Assembly: GCA_023212725.1 (NCBI GenBank)
Contig: JALBYF010000022.1
Span: forward strand, 1 to 64,000
Direction: 5' to 3'
DNA from: Tranzscheliella williamsii
Taxonomy: Eukaryota; Basidiomycota; Ustilaginomycetes; Ustilaginales; Ustilaginaceae
Length of the DNA: 64,000 nucleotides
The notes beneath the pieces are model-generated. The model was not told the origin of the DNA, searched no databases, and worked only from the letters and a program-made list of their open reading frames with translations. This document shows, piece by piece, positions 20,812-30,152 of this stretch (position 1 is its first letter; the number at the start of each line of letters is the position of its first letter). The translations under genes and the position numbers were made by a program.

Positions 20812-22935
20812 CTACTCAAGCTTGGCCTTGACGAATGCGTCCGGTATACTGTTTGGTGGAAGAGCGGCGAGGAAGGATACGGTCAGATGCGTCCGTAGAG
20901 AGCAGGAGGAGCCGGCACACTACTTACTATTGAGCGCTGATCGGATTCCCGCCAAAGAATCGACCGTTGAGCCCCTCGAGAGCTTTTCTGGAGGACTCGG
21001 TATCAGCGAAGGTAATGTAAATCTCTCCAGCAGATTCTATTTCGACGTGGATCATGGTCACCGGACCGTACTTTGCCTGGCACTCGTCTTTGACATCCTC
21101 CGCTAGATCCTTGTCCCAGTCAACCTCGGTTTCGCTGTAACATAAGAGCATTGGAAGGCAAGCAAATGATCAGTAAAAGGCGAGAGCGCACACATACTGT
21201 ACAACAGAGGCGGGACTTACTTCTTCGGATCAAACATGTTCTTCAACAACAGCGATGTCGAGACCGATTGAGGAATGCTCGAAGGGCGTTGCTGCTCGCT
21301 TGGCTCGGTAGGAACGGCAGAAGGTTCGTTGCGCGCCAGCTTCTCCATGAGCGCAGCGCGTCGTTCTGGGTTCAGGCCTGCTCCTCCGCCGTCGTCAAAT
21401 GCAGAGGTCAGCTGAGGCAGGTTGCCCTCTCCCTGGCTGTCGATTCCGTTACCCATCATGTTTCCTCCCATACCTCCGCCTCCTGTACCCTTAGCATTGA
21501 CGTTTCCGACCCTAATGGCGCGTCCTGCAATTTCAAAGCCGTTCATCTGTTCGCGCGCCTTTTTAGCGTCTTCAGCCTGCTTGAACTGAATGAAACAGAA
21601 GCCCTTGCTCTTGCCAGTCCCGGGCTCGCGGTGCAGATCGACATACTCGATCTCGCCGAAAGGCTCAAAAACAGCCTTGACGTTTTCGTCGGTCAAGCTG
21701 AAATGGAGGCTTCCCACATACAGTCTTGCTTCCGTGTTGGGCATTCCTGGTCCGGGACGAGGCTGGCGGGTTGGCGGAGTAACATTGAGATGGATGGGCA
21801 TCCCGGCTGTATGATACTGCATAGGCAGAGGCAGACTGGCCAAAACTGCAGGGTCCATTGGTCCTACTGGTAAGGCCGGGTGGGGTAAAACAGGGGCGCG
21901 GATAGGTTGGGGCCCATTCTGCGAAGCGGCGTCGCGTGCAGCATCGGTGCGCTGTACAATGATCGGGATCCCGAAGAGGACCTTACCGGTAAGGCTGATA
22001 GCCTTGGAAACAAGCTCCCGAGCCGCGAACTCGACGTACCCAACGCCCTTACTTCGCTGGGTGATCCTGTCCATGACGATCCGCACGTCTCGCACTGCGT
22101 TCTCGCCAAGGTGTTCCTCAAAGAACTCTCCCAGATCACGCTGGCCGAGCCTGACAGAGAGCTGAGAGCAGAACACCGATCGTTCCTCGTAATCATCCAC
22201 CTCAGGGCTAGGAGTGCGGCGCGATCGGACAAAGGGTTCTGGACTGCCATAGGCACCACGACGTCGGGGAGCTCGACGACTGTCATCGTCGTATCGTCCG
22301 CGCCGTCTTCGGGGTCCACGATCATGGGAGCGATCCGAACGATCTTGGTCGTCATAGTAGGAGTTGTAACGTTCACGGTGGGCTCGACTGGTGGAGGTGC
22401 TGCTATGGCGTTCTGCACGGATCGGATCGTAATCTCGGTCATCGTTTCCGGACCTGTCACTACGACGCCTCCTTCGTTCGCGCGCTCGCTCCTCCTCATC
22501 CTCCCCCAGCGCCTCACGATCCCGCCGAGCGGCTCGAGAACTCTCATCATCGATGGCATCTGCTCTTCTTCTTCTCCTACGTACGTCAGATTCTTCGCCT
22601 GCTCGGTGTGAACTCCGCCGAGACTGATGGCTCTTCCGGCTCCTCGCACTGTCACGGCTACGACTGCGGCTACGTGAACGTCGGGGCGAGGAGTCGCGAG
22701 AATCGGGTGTTGGGCTGACTGAGGACCTCCTTCGTGAACGAGTCGATCCGCCATTGGCGTTTCTGGAAGCCTGCGCCCTTCTGCGAAGTTGCTCTGCCAG
22801 TTCCCTCTCGCGCGATTTATAATCTTCACTGTGGTCGCGAGCCGCTCGTCTCGAACTCTTCTCGATCTCTAGGTCTGAAGCATCAGCGGCAGGTCGTGCA
22901 CGCAAAGAGCGTGCTTCTTCTAGATCAGCATACAT
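20812..22935 (-). CDS. RBM39/Rsd1-like splicing factor (SR region, three RRMs, UHM)
   Basis: Nuclear pre-mRNA splicing factor of the CAPER/RBM39 family, which contacts U2AF and SF3b partners through its C-terminal UHM. Exons 22935-21221, 21134-20928 and 20848-20812 (introns 86 and 79 nt, GTAAGT donors, ACAG acceptors, both phase 2) give 652 residues. Order: an Arg/Ser-rich N-terminal third (SRSRSRSR, RRRRR), RRM1 (SVFCSQLSVR ... SKGVGYVEF), a Pro-rich linker, RRM2 (RLYVGSLHFSLTDENV ... SKGFCFIQF), then LLLKNMFDP and the UHM (VDWDKDLAEDVKDEC, YITFADTESSRKALEGLNGRFFGGNPISAQ). The UHM carries the RxF motif (RFF). The last exon adds YIPDAFVKAKLE. The ending matches the family order, supporting the 37-nt final exon. 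Confidence 0.95.
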
Positions 22936-23300
22936 GATCCGTGTTGTGCTGCTGTGAAAGGTGCAGGGGCTGAAGACGGAGCTAGATTCGGGAATGAAGG
23001 ATGATGGTGGGGGGCTGAGCTTCTCCAGATTTAGATTCGATTCCGAAGTTCACGATTGTTGATGATCCGAGGCGGGAAATTTCTGGCACGTGACCCCGCT
23101 ATTCGGTGGCGCTTAGAGACGCTGGTTTACTACGCGCTGTAGCGAAGTGACTGTGACTCTATGTATACGCAGTAAAGACCAACACTCCTGCTCAGAAATG
23201 GACCCTCTCAGATGAAGCCTGGGTAGTCGCGCAGGTATCCTGATCTCGACCATCATCATCAGAGTCGGGACAGTGTCGCCCGATGTCACAGTGTGGCTAG
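22936..23300. promoter_or_regulatory. Divergent promoter region, RBM39-like / WRAP73
   Basis: 365 bases between two divergent start codons. No strong TATA box, which is common for housekeeping genes. Confidence 0.55.
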
Positions 23301-24926
23301 ATGGACTTTACTGCCGCTTTCCTACATGCGTCCACGAGTTGCATAGCTTTCTCGCCCGGCTCCACATTCATCGTCTCGGTAACAGGCGACGAAAGCAACA
23401 CAATTCTGGTCCGGGCCAGCTCGACCTTTCAGATTATACGCAGCTGGACGCTTGATGTCGCTATCTTGGAGGTTGAATGGTCTCGCGACGGATCTTTGAT
23501 TCTGGCTACGCATCCTGGTCAGCAAGAAGATGGCCTCGTGTACATACTTGCACTCGATCCAAGCAAGGAGGTGAGCGATGGATCGGACGATGGCCGCGGT
23601 TGGGTTGCCAGAATAGCGGCTGGCTCGGAAGGGCTAGTTCATGCCACTTGGACTCCCCCCTATGGGCCTCGTACCGTGGTCATGTTCAGCCAAAATCAGC
23701 TCAGAGCGTCGCTTTTCAGCCTGCCTGACCAGACCATTTCGGCAATCGAAGGGCCGAAAAAGGACAAGCTCATCTGGTCCAGCAAACGCCCCGACTACTT
23801 TGCGACCATACTGAAAGGAACGGAGCGCGACATTCTCCACGTGTTTTCATGTAAAAAGGTTACCACCGCAGACCTCAAAACGCTCGCCGTTGTTCCGCGC
23901 ACCGAGGAGCTGTGGAAGTCCGAGAAGTCCTTCGCGCTGGCCATGAACGACGTGCATGGTGTCTCATGGGCACCGGACGGGCACAACTTGGCAGCATGGG
24001 AAGGCCCATTGGAGTACAAGCTGCAGATCTACTCGCCGTTAGGGCACTTGAGGGCGACCTTTCTAGTCGATCCAGAGTCCGATGGCGAGCCTATCACTCG
24101 TGTCGGCGCGGGCGTCGAAGCCCGGATGCCGACTAGGCCAGCCGCAAAATCGAAGAAAGACGCCGAAGACCTCCCTGCTATCGTTGCTGGCGGCGGTGCC
24201 GGTATCAGAGAGGTGCGATGGCATCCTTCCTCTCAATTCCTAGCGATTGGCGGCTGGGACGAAAAGGTGCGAATTCTGGAGAGCACAGAGTGGGCCGAAA
24301 TCTGTTCTTTCGATACTTCCAGCAAGTCAATCCATACGACGCCGCCGATGGTCGACACGGGCATATACGGCGGCCTGGTCGTGTGGAGAGAGCCAATGAA
24401 CTGGTTCGAGGAGACGCGTGCGCGTGGCATTGTCGCCTTGGATCGGGCGAGCCTGCCGATATCGCCGACGGCGCTCAAGGCGGACTTGTCCAAGGCGAAC
24501 GCGAAGGTCGGCATCAAGTGGACGGACTGGAGCCCCGAGGGTAACCTGCTGGCGGTGTTCAATGAGCGTCTGCCTCACAGTGTCTTTGTCTATGCCTTCG
24601 CCGATCCGGAGGCAGGCGGAGCCGAACTGCGGCCGCCGTACCTGCTGTCGGTGCTCCAGCTCACCTCCCCGGTGCGTACGGTATGCTGGAAGCCGAACCA
24701 CACGGGTAAGCTCGGCGTGGTGTGCAACAGCCAGGCTGTCTTCACATGGGAGCTGTTGCCACGCAATACACCCGACGCACCGCGATACCGGCAGCGCGCC
24801 GAGGCCATCCCCATCCCCACCGAGTCGTTCAGGGCGACCGGAATCCAGTGGTCCTTTGATGGCCAGAAGATCCTGCTCGCCTCGGATACTCTGTTCTGCT
24901 GCGCATTCGAGGCGCTCGAAAGCTAG
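23301..24926 (+). CDS. WD-repeat protein WRAP73/Wdr8
   Basis: 541 residues, intronless. Wdr8/WRAP73 proteins act at spindle poles and centrosomes; in fission yeast Wdr8 works with Msd1 in anchoring minus ends at the spindle pole body. Family blocks are visible: CIAFSPGSTFIVSV at the N-terminus, AILEVEWSRDGSLILATH, GVSWAPDGHNLAAWEGPLEYKLQIYSPLGHL, IREVRWHPSSQFLAIGGWDEKVRILE, VGIKWTDWSPEGNLLAVFNERLPHSVFVYAF and VRTVCWKPNHTGKLGVVCNSQAVFTWE. The protein is about 80 residues longer than the human one, largely through a loop near residues 255-290 (RPAAKSKKDAEDL). Start is the first ATG of the frame. Confidence 0.92.
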   Translation: MDFTAAFLHASTSCIAFSPGSTFIVSVTGDESNTILVRASSTFQIIRSWTLDVAILEVEWSRDGSLILATHPGQQEDGLVYILALDPSKEVSDGSDDGRGWVARIAAGSEGLVHATWTPPYGPRTVVMFSQNQLRASLFSLPDQTISAIEGPKKDKLIWSSKRPDYFATILKGTERDILHVFSCKKVTTADLKTLAVVPRTEELWKSEKSFALAMNDVHGVSWAPDGHNLAAWEGPLEYKLQIYSPLGHLRATFLVDPESDGEPITRVGAGVEARMPTRPAAKSKKDAEDLPAIVAGGGAGIREVRWHPSSQFLAIGGWDEKVRILESTEWAEICSFDTSSKSIHTTPPMVDTGIYGGLVVWREPMNWFEETRARGIVALDRASLPISPTALKADLSKANAKVGIKWTDWSPEGNLLAVFNERLPHSVFVYAFADPEAGGAELRPPYLLSVLQLTSPVRTVCWKPNHTGKLGVVCNSQAVFTWELLPRNTPDAPRYRQRAEAIPIPTESFRATGIQWSFDGQKILLASDTLFCCAFEALES

Positions 24927-25026
24927 CCAGCCCCTTCTTTCACCTATGCTTATGCGGTATGTACTTTTACAGAAGATGTCGTGTACAGTATGTAATCTTT
25001 ATCCAGTGGTATGACGCTCTAATACG

Positions 25027-26204
25027 CTACAAGAAGCCCCGACCGGTCCCGCGTGCCCAGATCTGGACCCTTCCTGTGTTGGAGCCCGTGCCTGCGCCTC
25101 CTAATGCTGCGCTCTGTCCGTCGGGAGCGATGCGATACAGGACCGCCTTGGATCGGTTTGGACAAGGCGTTTCGAGCTTGAACGCTTCCAGGGGCGGGCC
25201 GCTGAGCGATTCAGCGGTGCGCGTAGCCTGTGGATGTGGCTTGGAGTGGGCGAGCGATGGACGGACAAGGGGGTGGACTGTAATCTCCCCGTCGCAGTCT
25301 CGGGCGCGTCCACTGACCAGCTCCTTGACCTCGACCCATACATCGGCGGTCTCGAGGAGAGACCGGAGGAGGACTTCGTCGATGCGATCGGAGGCAGCAT
25401 GCTTGCCCACCGAGGTGGCGTCTGCATGGGTCAGCGTGATGAGACTTGCACGGTGCTGCAGCAGAAGGGGCAAAGGTAAGTGTGAGTCAGCCTGCGCCGA
25501 CCGATTGCGAGCATGGAGCAGTGGGACTGGAGACATACCTTGACAGCGACCCTGCGGAGCGATCGAAGCCATTCAGTCACTTGCTGCGACACGTTGAAAG
25601 CTCTACCGAAAGCATCCTTGTGGTCTAGCGACCAGGAGAGCATAGACAAGTCATCGATGATAATCAGGGTCTGTGAAGACCAGCTTTTCGAGCCCTGCTC
25701 TAACGTTTCCTCTGTATACATGTGCAGCACACTATTGATGCGCTCATACAGCTCAGTGAGCGGCCGAGGAGGCTGCCTGTGGGCATTATCTAGAGTCGCA
25801 AATGCCAAAGTTGCCTCAAGGCTGGCGCCTTCTGCCGAAGAGACGATGTCTTGCGCATCGATAAAGGTAAACGTGTCTCGCTGGGATTCTACATCGATGG
25901 GAACACCCGTCTTGCGAGCGACGTTGCTAAGATGGCCGACACCGTCAGCGTTACACCCCACCCAGATAACTCTCGTTTCCGGTATTCTGCTTTGTGGCTT
26001 TGCGTCGAGCAATCGGAGCGCTTTGTTGACCGCGTGGACGGCACGAAGGAAGTGAATCAGGACAAACGCGGCGGGAGAGTCGATGGTATCAGTCACCACA
26101 ATGTGGGACGAAACGGGCGGGATGGGTGTCCTATCTGTGGCAGTCAAAGACGAGGCTCTAGACTGCCCAGACGGGAAGGATAGGAGACTATCGAGGTTCG
26201 GCAT
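25027..26204 (-). CDS. ELP6: Elongator complex subunit Elp6
   Basis: Part of the Elp4-5-6 RecA-like ring of Elongator, needed for wobble-uridine modification of tRNAs. Exons 26204-25539 and 25455-25027 (83-nt intron, GTATGT...TGCAG, phase 0) give 364 residues, longer than the roughly 270 of yeast and human. Elp6-like segments: AFVLIHFLRAVHAVNKALRLL, TRVIWVGCNADGVGHLSNVARKTGV, QTLIIIDDLSMLSWSL, and after the splice HRASLITLTHADATS, LLRSLLETADVWVEVKELVSGRARDCDGEITVHP. No Walker A motif is visible, as expected for Elp6. The C-terminal 60 residues are less conserved (VLYRIAPDGQ...). Start 26204 is the first ATG; the frame above it opens with TTG. The family was recognised by pattern, without a search. 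Confidence 0.82.
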
Positions 26205-27696
26205 GAGCAATGTCAAGCTTTGACTTCATTGTGTTTCTAGGTCATATCGTCTTATGATGGTGAGGGCGCTTTGCGGACAAAGTTCGTATATTTTTGAAGG
26301 CACGGGTGGAGGCGTCGCAAGAAAACCATCGGGCTTAGCGACCAAAAAAGGATCGGGAGTGTTCAGCTGCGGTCTAACATGCGGATCTGGCGGTCCAAAG
26401 AAAGTCACAATTTTAAGCGTTGTGTGAAGTGCACGTGTACTCTAGGCCGATTTAGAATAGACACGCTCATCCGACACCTCCAAATGACGTTGTATTCTGG
26501 TGATATAGAGCCCCGACAACGTGCGCCACCCCTGCCTTCGCATAAGTATCGGCCTTTCCGCCCTTGACGAACGCACGACACAGGGAACCCCAACACTCTG
26601 TGCTCTGGCCATTCTGCAACGGCCTGACCTGTTTCTTCATATGTGGTTGTAAGTAAAAGTAGTGAAAAACGGAGAGGTCGAGAGGAGGGAATCGTAGATA
26701 GACCCGACGACATAGAAGGTGGAATTAGTGTCTGCAAACGCATATGCATTGTGAAGTGTTGTGATTGTGATTGCCACTCTCGGCGAAAATATCTGTCTCA
26801 GCGATAGTAACCCGCCAAGAGCCGTCATCCTGTCGCAGGTCTTGCTGCTTTGGGGCAGGCGATAAGCCATTGTCGGCTCGTTGCCGCCTGAAGACGCAGT
26901 GATTTGCACGGCCAGGTGAATGTGATATGTGGGGAGAAGCACAACAGCGCTGGGGCATTTCTCACTGTGAATCCCAATCAATGCAAATCACAATTAGAGA
27001 CCGAACGCAGCGACATGCACGCCGACTTGTCAACGTGCGCACTGAGATCACTTACATTTGGCAGAAACATGCTTTCTGCCTTTCGATCCAACGTGATCTC
27101 ACTCATCCTCACTTCTCATAGTGAGCCGCTTGGCAGCCACCGTGACTGTGGGCACGGTCTCGTCTTCCGCCACAGTGTGACAGCAAGTAGCGGCATTTAG
27201 TTTCGCGTCGACATGTCCGCTAGCCCCTTCCGCTCTCCGGCATATTGGCAACGTTGCCTCGGATCGCCCCCTTCGCCTAGCAGGCATAATCACCGCTCGC
27301 CTTACTATTGTGCTTGACCTTGGCTAGCCTGCGTCCGCCTTGCCCGTCGCTCAGCAAAGTCGGCTGTTGCCCCGTTCTTTCGCGTTAGGGTTTCTGTTGT
27401 GCTTCCTCTTGTCGTTCGCGCAGAGCTGCTTGCCATCCGGCCACGACGAGCACATCACCATTGTCAGACGCAACTCACGCAGCCTACGCCTCTCTCAATA
27501 GGGTGGCGCGGCGTCCGCTTCACATTCCCTCCCTTCATCCTTAACGCACAAAAGAACGGCACATCCATAGCATCACGTCCAAACCTGTGGACGAGCACTG
27601 ACCTTGAAGAGGTCGACATAGAGCGTAGATTCATTCTCGTTCCTTAGCCATCAACCTCACTCCATCTCAACTTCAGCGTCACAAGATCGCATCAAG
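26205..27696. promoter_or_regulatory. Divergent intergenic region, Elp6 / glycosyltransferase
   Basis: 1.5 kb with both promoters. It is somewhat AT-richer around 26600-27000, and pyrimidine-rich close to the glycosyltransferase ATG (27640-27690). Short overlapping frames lack family signatures. Confidence 0.5.
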
Positions 27697-29808
27697 ATGG
27701 AACAACCAAGCCAGTTCCTTGACGCCCCGATACTGACGAGCGACCCGCTGTCGCACTACCCTCGCGATGTCAAGCGTCCCAAACTGCGCGTTGCCATTGT
27801 CACTGAAAACTTTCTCCCCAAGGTGGATGGTGTCACGCGCACCCTTGCGCGTCTTCTGGAGCATCTCAACAATGAAGGGCACGAAGCGATGGTGCTTGGC
27901 CCGGAAACAGGTCTGCGCCAGTACGCTGGACATCCTGTCGTCGGCACGTTTGGAGTTCCACTGGTCCTCTATCCAGGGCTGAAGCTCAACTTTGTGCGAC
28001 CGCGTTTCATCCGTCGCCTCCAGCAATTCAAGCCAGATGTTATTCACTTTGTGGATCCCATCTGGCTCGGCGCACAGATGCTCCCAGTCGTCCAAAAGTG
28101 GCTGCCTGAGGTACCCTTTGTCTCGTCCTATCACACCAATCTGCCTACCTACGCCACCTTATTCGGCCTGCCATGGCTTGAGAGGACCATGTGGAACTTG
28201 ACGCGCAACCTGCACGACCGGTGCGAGATTATCTTCTGTCCCTCGGAGAGCACGCGGCGTATGCTGCAGAACAAGGGCTTCAGCAACGTCGAGATATGGT
28301 CACGAGGTGTTGATACGGACCTTTTCAACCCGCAAGCCCGAGACGAGAACCTCCGGGAGAGCTGGGGTTGCACGCCCAAACCTGCCAGTCTCACACGGCC
28401 ACTTTCGCCTTCTGTCGCCGCTGCCGACGCTACTACACAGTTTGGCTCAGAACAGGCGGCACTGGCACACCTGGCCGGCAAGCTAGGCGTCTCCATTGTT
28501 CACCCCGCCTCGCGGAACCACAGCATCCGAAAAACCATCTCTTCCGCCGGCAACTCTCGACGGTCCTCCGCCTCGTTGGCGATCGATGATGAGAGTTTCA
28601 TCCGCACTCCTCCCACTGGCCCGAATGGCTCTCCCGAGCTCTCGCCCCCACCAGCCTACGACAGCCTGGGTGGCATTCCGGAGCTGCCCTCCAGCGGTTT
28701 CCTGCTGCCGCCGCCGGCCATGTCTTCCTCGCCGACATCTACTGCTATTCAGCTCGCTTCGCGGATCGAACCCGAGCCCCGTGACTCCAAGACCGTCATC
28801 CTATACGTCGGCCGCATGTCGTGGGAGAAGAATCTTCGGCTCTTGATCGAGGCTTTCAAGCTGCTTCCCACCTCTGTGCGGAGCAAAGCCAAGCTTGTCT
28901 TTGTGGGCGATGGTCCTGCCCGAGGCGACCTGACCCGTCTCTGCAATAGGCTCGAGCTCGACGCCTGCTTTATGGGTCACCAGAAGGGTTCTCGGCTGGC
29001 TGCCATGTACGCATCAGCCAGCATCTTTGCCTTTCCTTCCTTCACCGAGACTTTTGGACAGGTAGTTCTCGAAGCGCTCGCCTCAGGGCTACCTGTCGTG
29101 GGTCTTCATGCCGAGGGCACTTCTGACCTGGTTGCACATGGGAAGACCGGGCTTTTGTTGGATGTGAACGCGGTTGCCAAGGCGCAGACTAGCGGCTTTG
29201 CTCAGTCTTGTCGCCCTGCCACGCCTGGGGCCCAATCCGTCAGTCCCGATGCGCCGGGTGCCTCGGCGGTCGCGATCAATGAGTTTGCCAGTGCCGCTTC
29301 TTCCGCTGCGCTCCACATGCGGCCACCGCAGCCAGCCTCTTCGACGGCGGCATCTGCTGACCAAGTCGGGGCTCTTACCCTGAAGCGGTTTTTGCCTGAG
29401 ACGAAAGGGACGCCATCGGTCGGGCTGGCGGCACCGATCCCGTCGACGCTCGACTTCAAGGCGAGCATGACGCCCAACACGCCGTGGTTCCACCAGTGCG
29501 CCAAAAGCTACTCGATGCTACTCGAGCGGCTGATCCTGGACCGGGAGGCGCGCGCGGTGATGGGCCAGCGCGCGGTCCTGTATGCGTCGCGCAAGACATG
29601 GTGGGACGCCATGGACGCGCCCGTCCGCGGCTACGAACACGTCATCCAGCAGTCCGGTTCACAAAACCTCACCGACGACCAGCTCGAGGCCTGGCGCACA
29701 AAACAGCGCAAGCGCGCACCCCTCACAGGGCCACGCATCAAGCTCGCCATCATCCTCTACGTCGCCCTCTTCGCCAGCCTCGTATACTGCCTCCTCCGTC
29801 CCAACTGA
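27697..29808 (+). CDS. GT4 glycosyltransferase, SQD2-like, with C-terminal membrane anchor
   Basis: 703 residues, intronless. The N-terminal Rossmann half (RVAIVTENFLPKVDGVTRTLARLLEHL; DVIHFVDPIWLGAQ; SSYHTNLPTYATLFGL; RGVDTDLFNP) is close to SQD2-type and bacterial mannosyltransferase GT4 enzymes. The C-terminal half has ILYVGRMSWEKNLRLLIEAF, LVFVGDGPARGDL, and the nucleotide-sugar site SFTETFGQVVLEALASGLPVVG with the E-x7-E pair. Two Ser/Pro/Ala-rich inserts, about 225-350 and 490-575, split the fold. The first contains PPPAY, a PPxY-type WW-domain ligand. The last 25 residues are hydrophobic (LAIILYVALFASLVYCLL), a tail anchor placing the catalytic part in the cytosol. A lipid acceptor is plausible but not shown. 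It lies divergent to Elp6. Confidence 0.9.
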   Translation: MEQPSQFLDAPILTSDPLSHYPRDVKRPKLRVAIVTENFLPKVDGVTRTLARLLEHLNNEGHEAMVLGPETGLRQYAGHPVVGTFGVPLVLYPGLKLNFVRPRFIRRLQQFKPDVIHFVDPIWLGAQMLPVVQKWLPEVPFVSSYHTNLPTYATLFGLPWLERTMWNLTRNLHDRCEIIFCPSESTRRMLQNKGFSNVEIWSRGVDTDLFNPQARDENLRESWGCTPKPASLTRPLSPSVAAADATTQFGSEQAALAHLAGKLGVSIVHPASRNHSIRKTISSAGNSRRSSASLAIDDESFIRTPPTGPNGSPELSPPPAYDSLGGIPELPSSGFLLPPPAMSSSPTSTAIQLASRIEPEPRDSKTVILYVGRMSWEKNLRLLIEAFKLLPTSVRSKAKLVFVGDGPARGDLTRLCNRLELDACFMGHQKGSRLAAMYASASIFAFPSFTETFGQVVLEALASGLPVVGLHAEGTSDLVAHGKTGLLLDVNAVAKAQTSGFAQSCRPATPGAQSVSPDAPGASAVAINEFASAASSAALHMRPPQPASSTAASADQVGALTLKRFLPETKGTPSVGLAAPIPSTLDFKASMTPNTPWFHQCAKSYSMLLERLILDREARAVMGQRAVLYASRKTWWDAMDAPVRGYEHVIQQSGSQNLTDDQLEAWRTKQRKRAPLTGPRIKLAIILYVALFASLVYCLLRPN

Positions 29809-30152
29809 CCCACCCGCTGCATCCCGCCTCGCCTCACACAGTTCCTCGCACCCCCCGGCCTCCATAGATACCCCGTGCTTCCGACTGACCTGTGTCCGCG
29901 CTCTACGCTTCGTGCCTAACGCTACGTCCGCTCGATTCAAACTCTTCCTCGTTCTCCTCTGACGTATGTGCTGTGCTGTGCTACGTGCTTATGCTTGGCT
30001 TTGACACGGCAAGTCTTCTTCCACATACGTGCGCGTGTGCGTACACGCAATCGCGGCTTCGCGGCCTGCACGCTACCGGCAACGGCGCTGCGAGGGCGAT
30101 CAGCCCGATCGGCGAGCAAGCGACAAGCGGAAAGACAGGGAAAAGTGACGCG
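29809..30152. other. Convergent intergenic region
   Basis: 344 bases between the stops of the glycosyltransferase and the F-BAR gene. Expected to hold two 3' UTRs; nothing else is visible. Confidence 0.6.

Noticed and set aside
20522..21106. 194-residue plus-strand frame overlapping the RBM39 3' exons
   Set aside because: It overlaps well-supported spliced exons on the other strand and has no recognisable domain.
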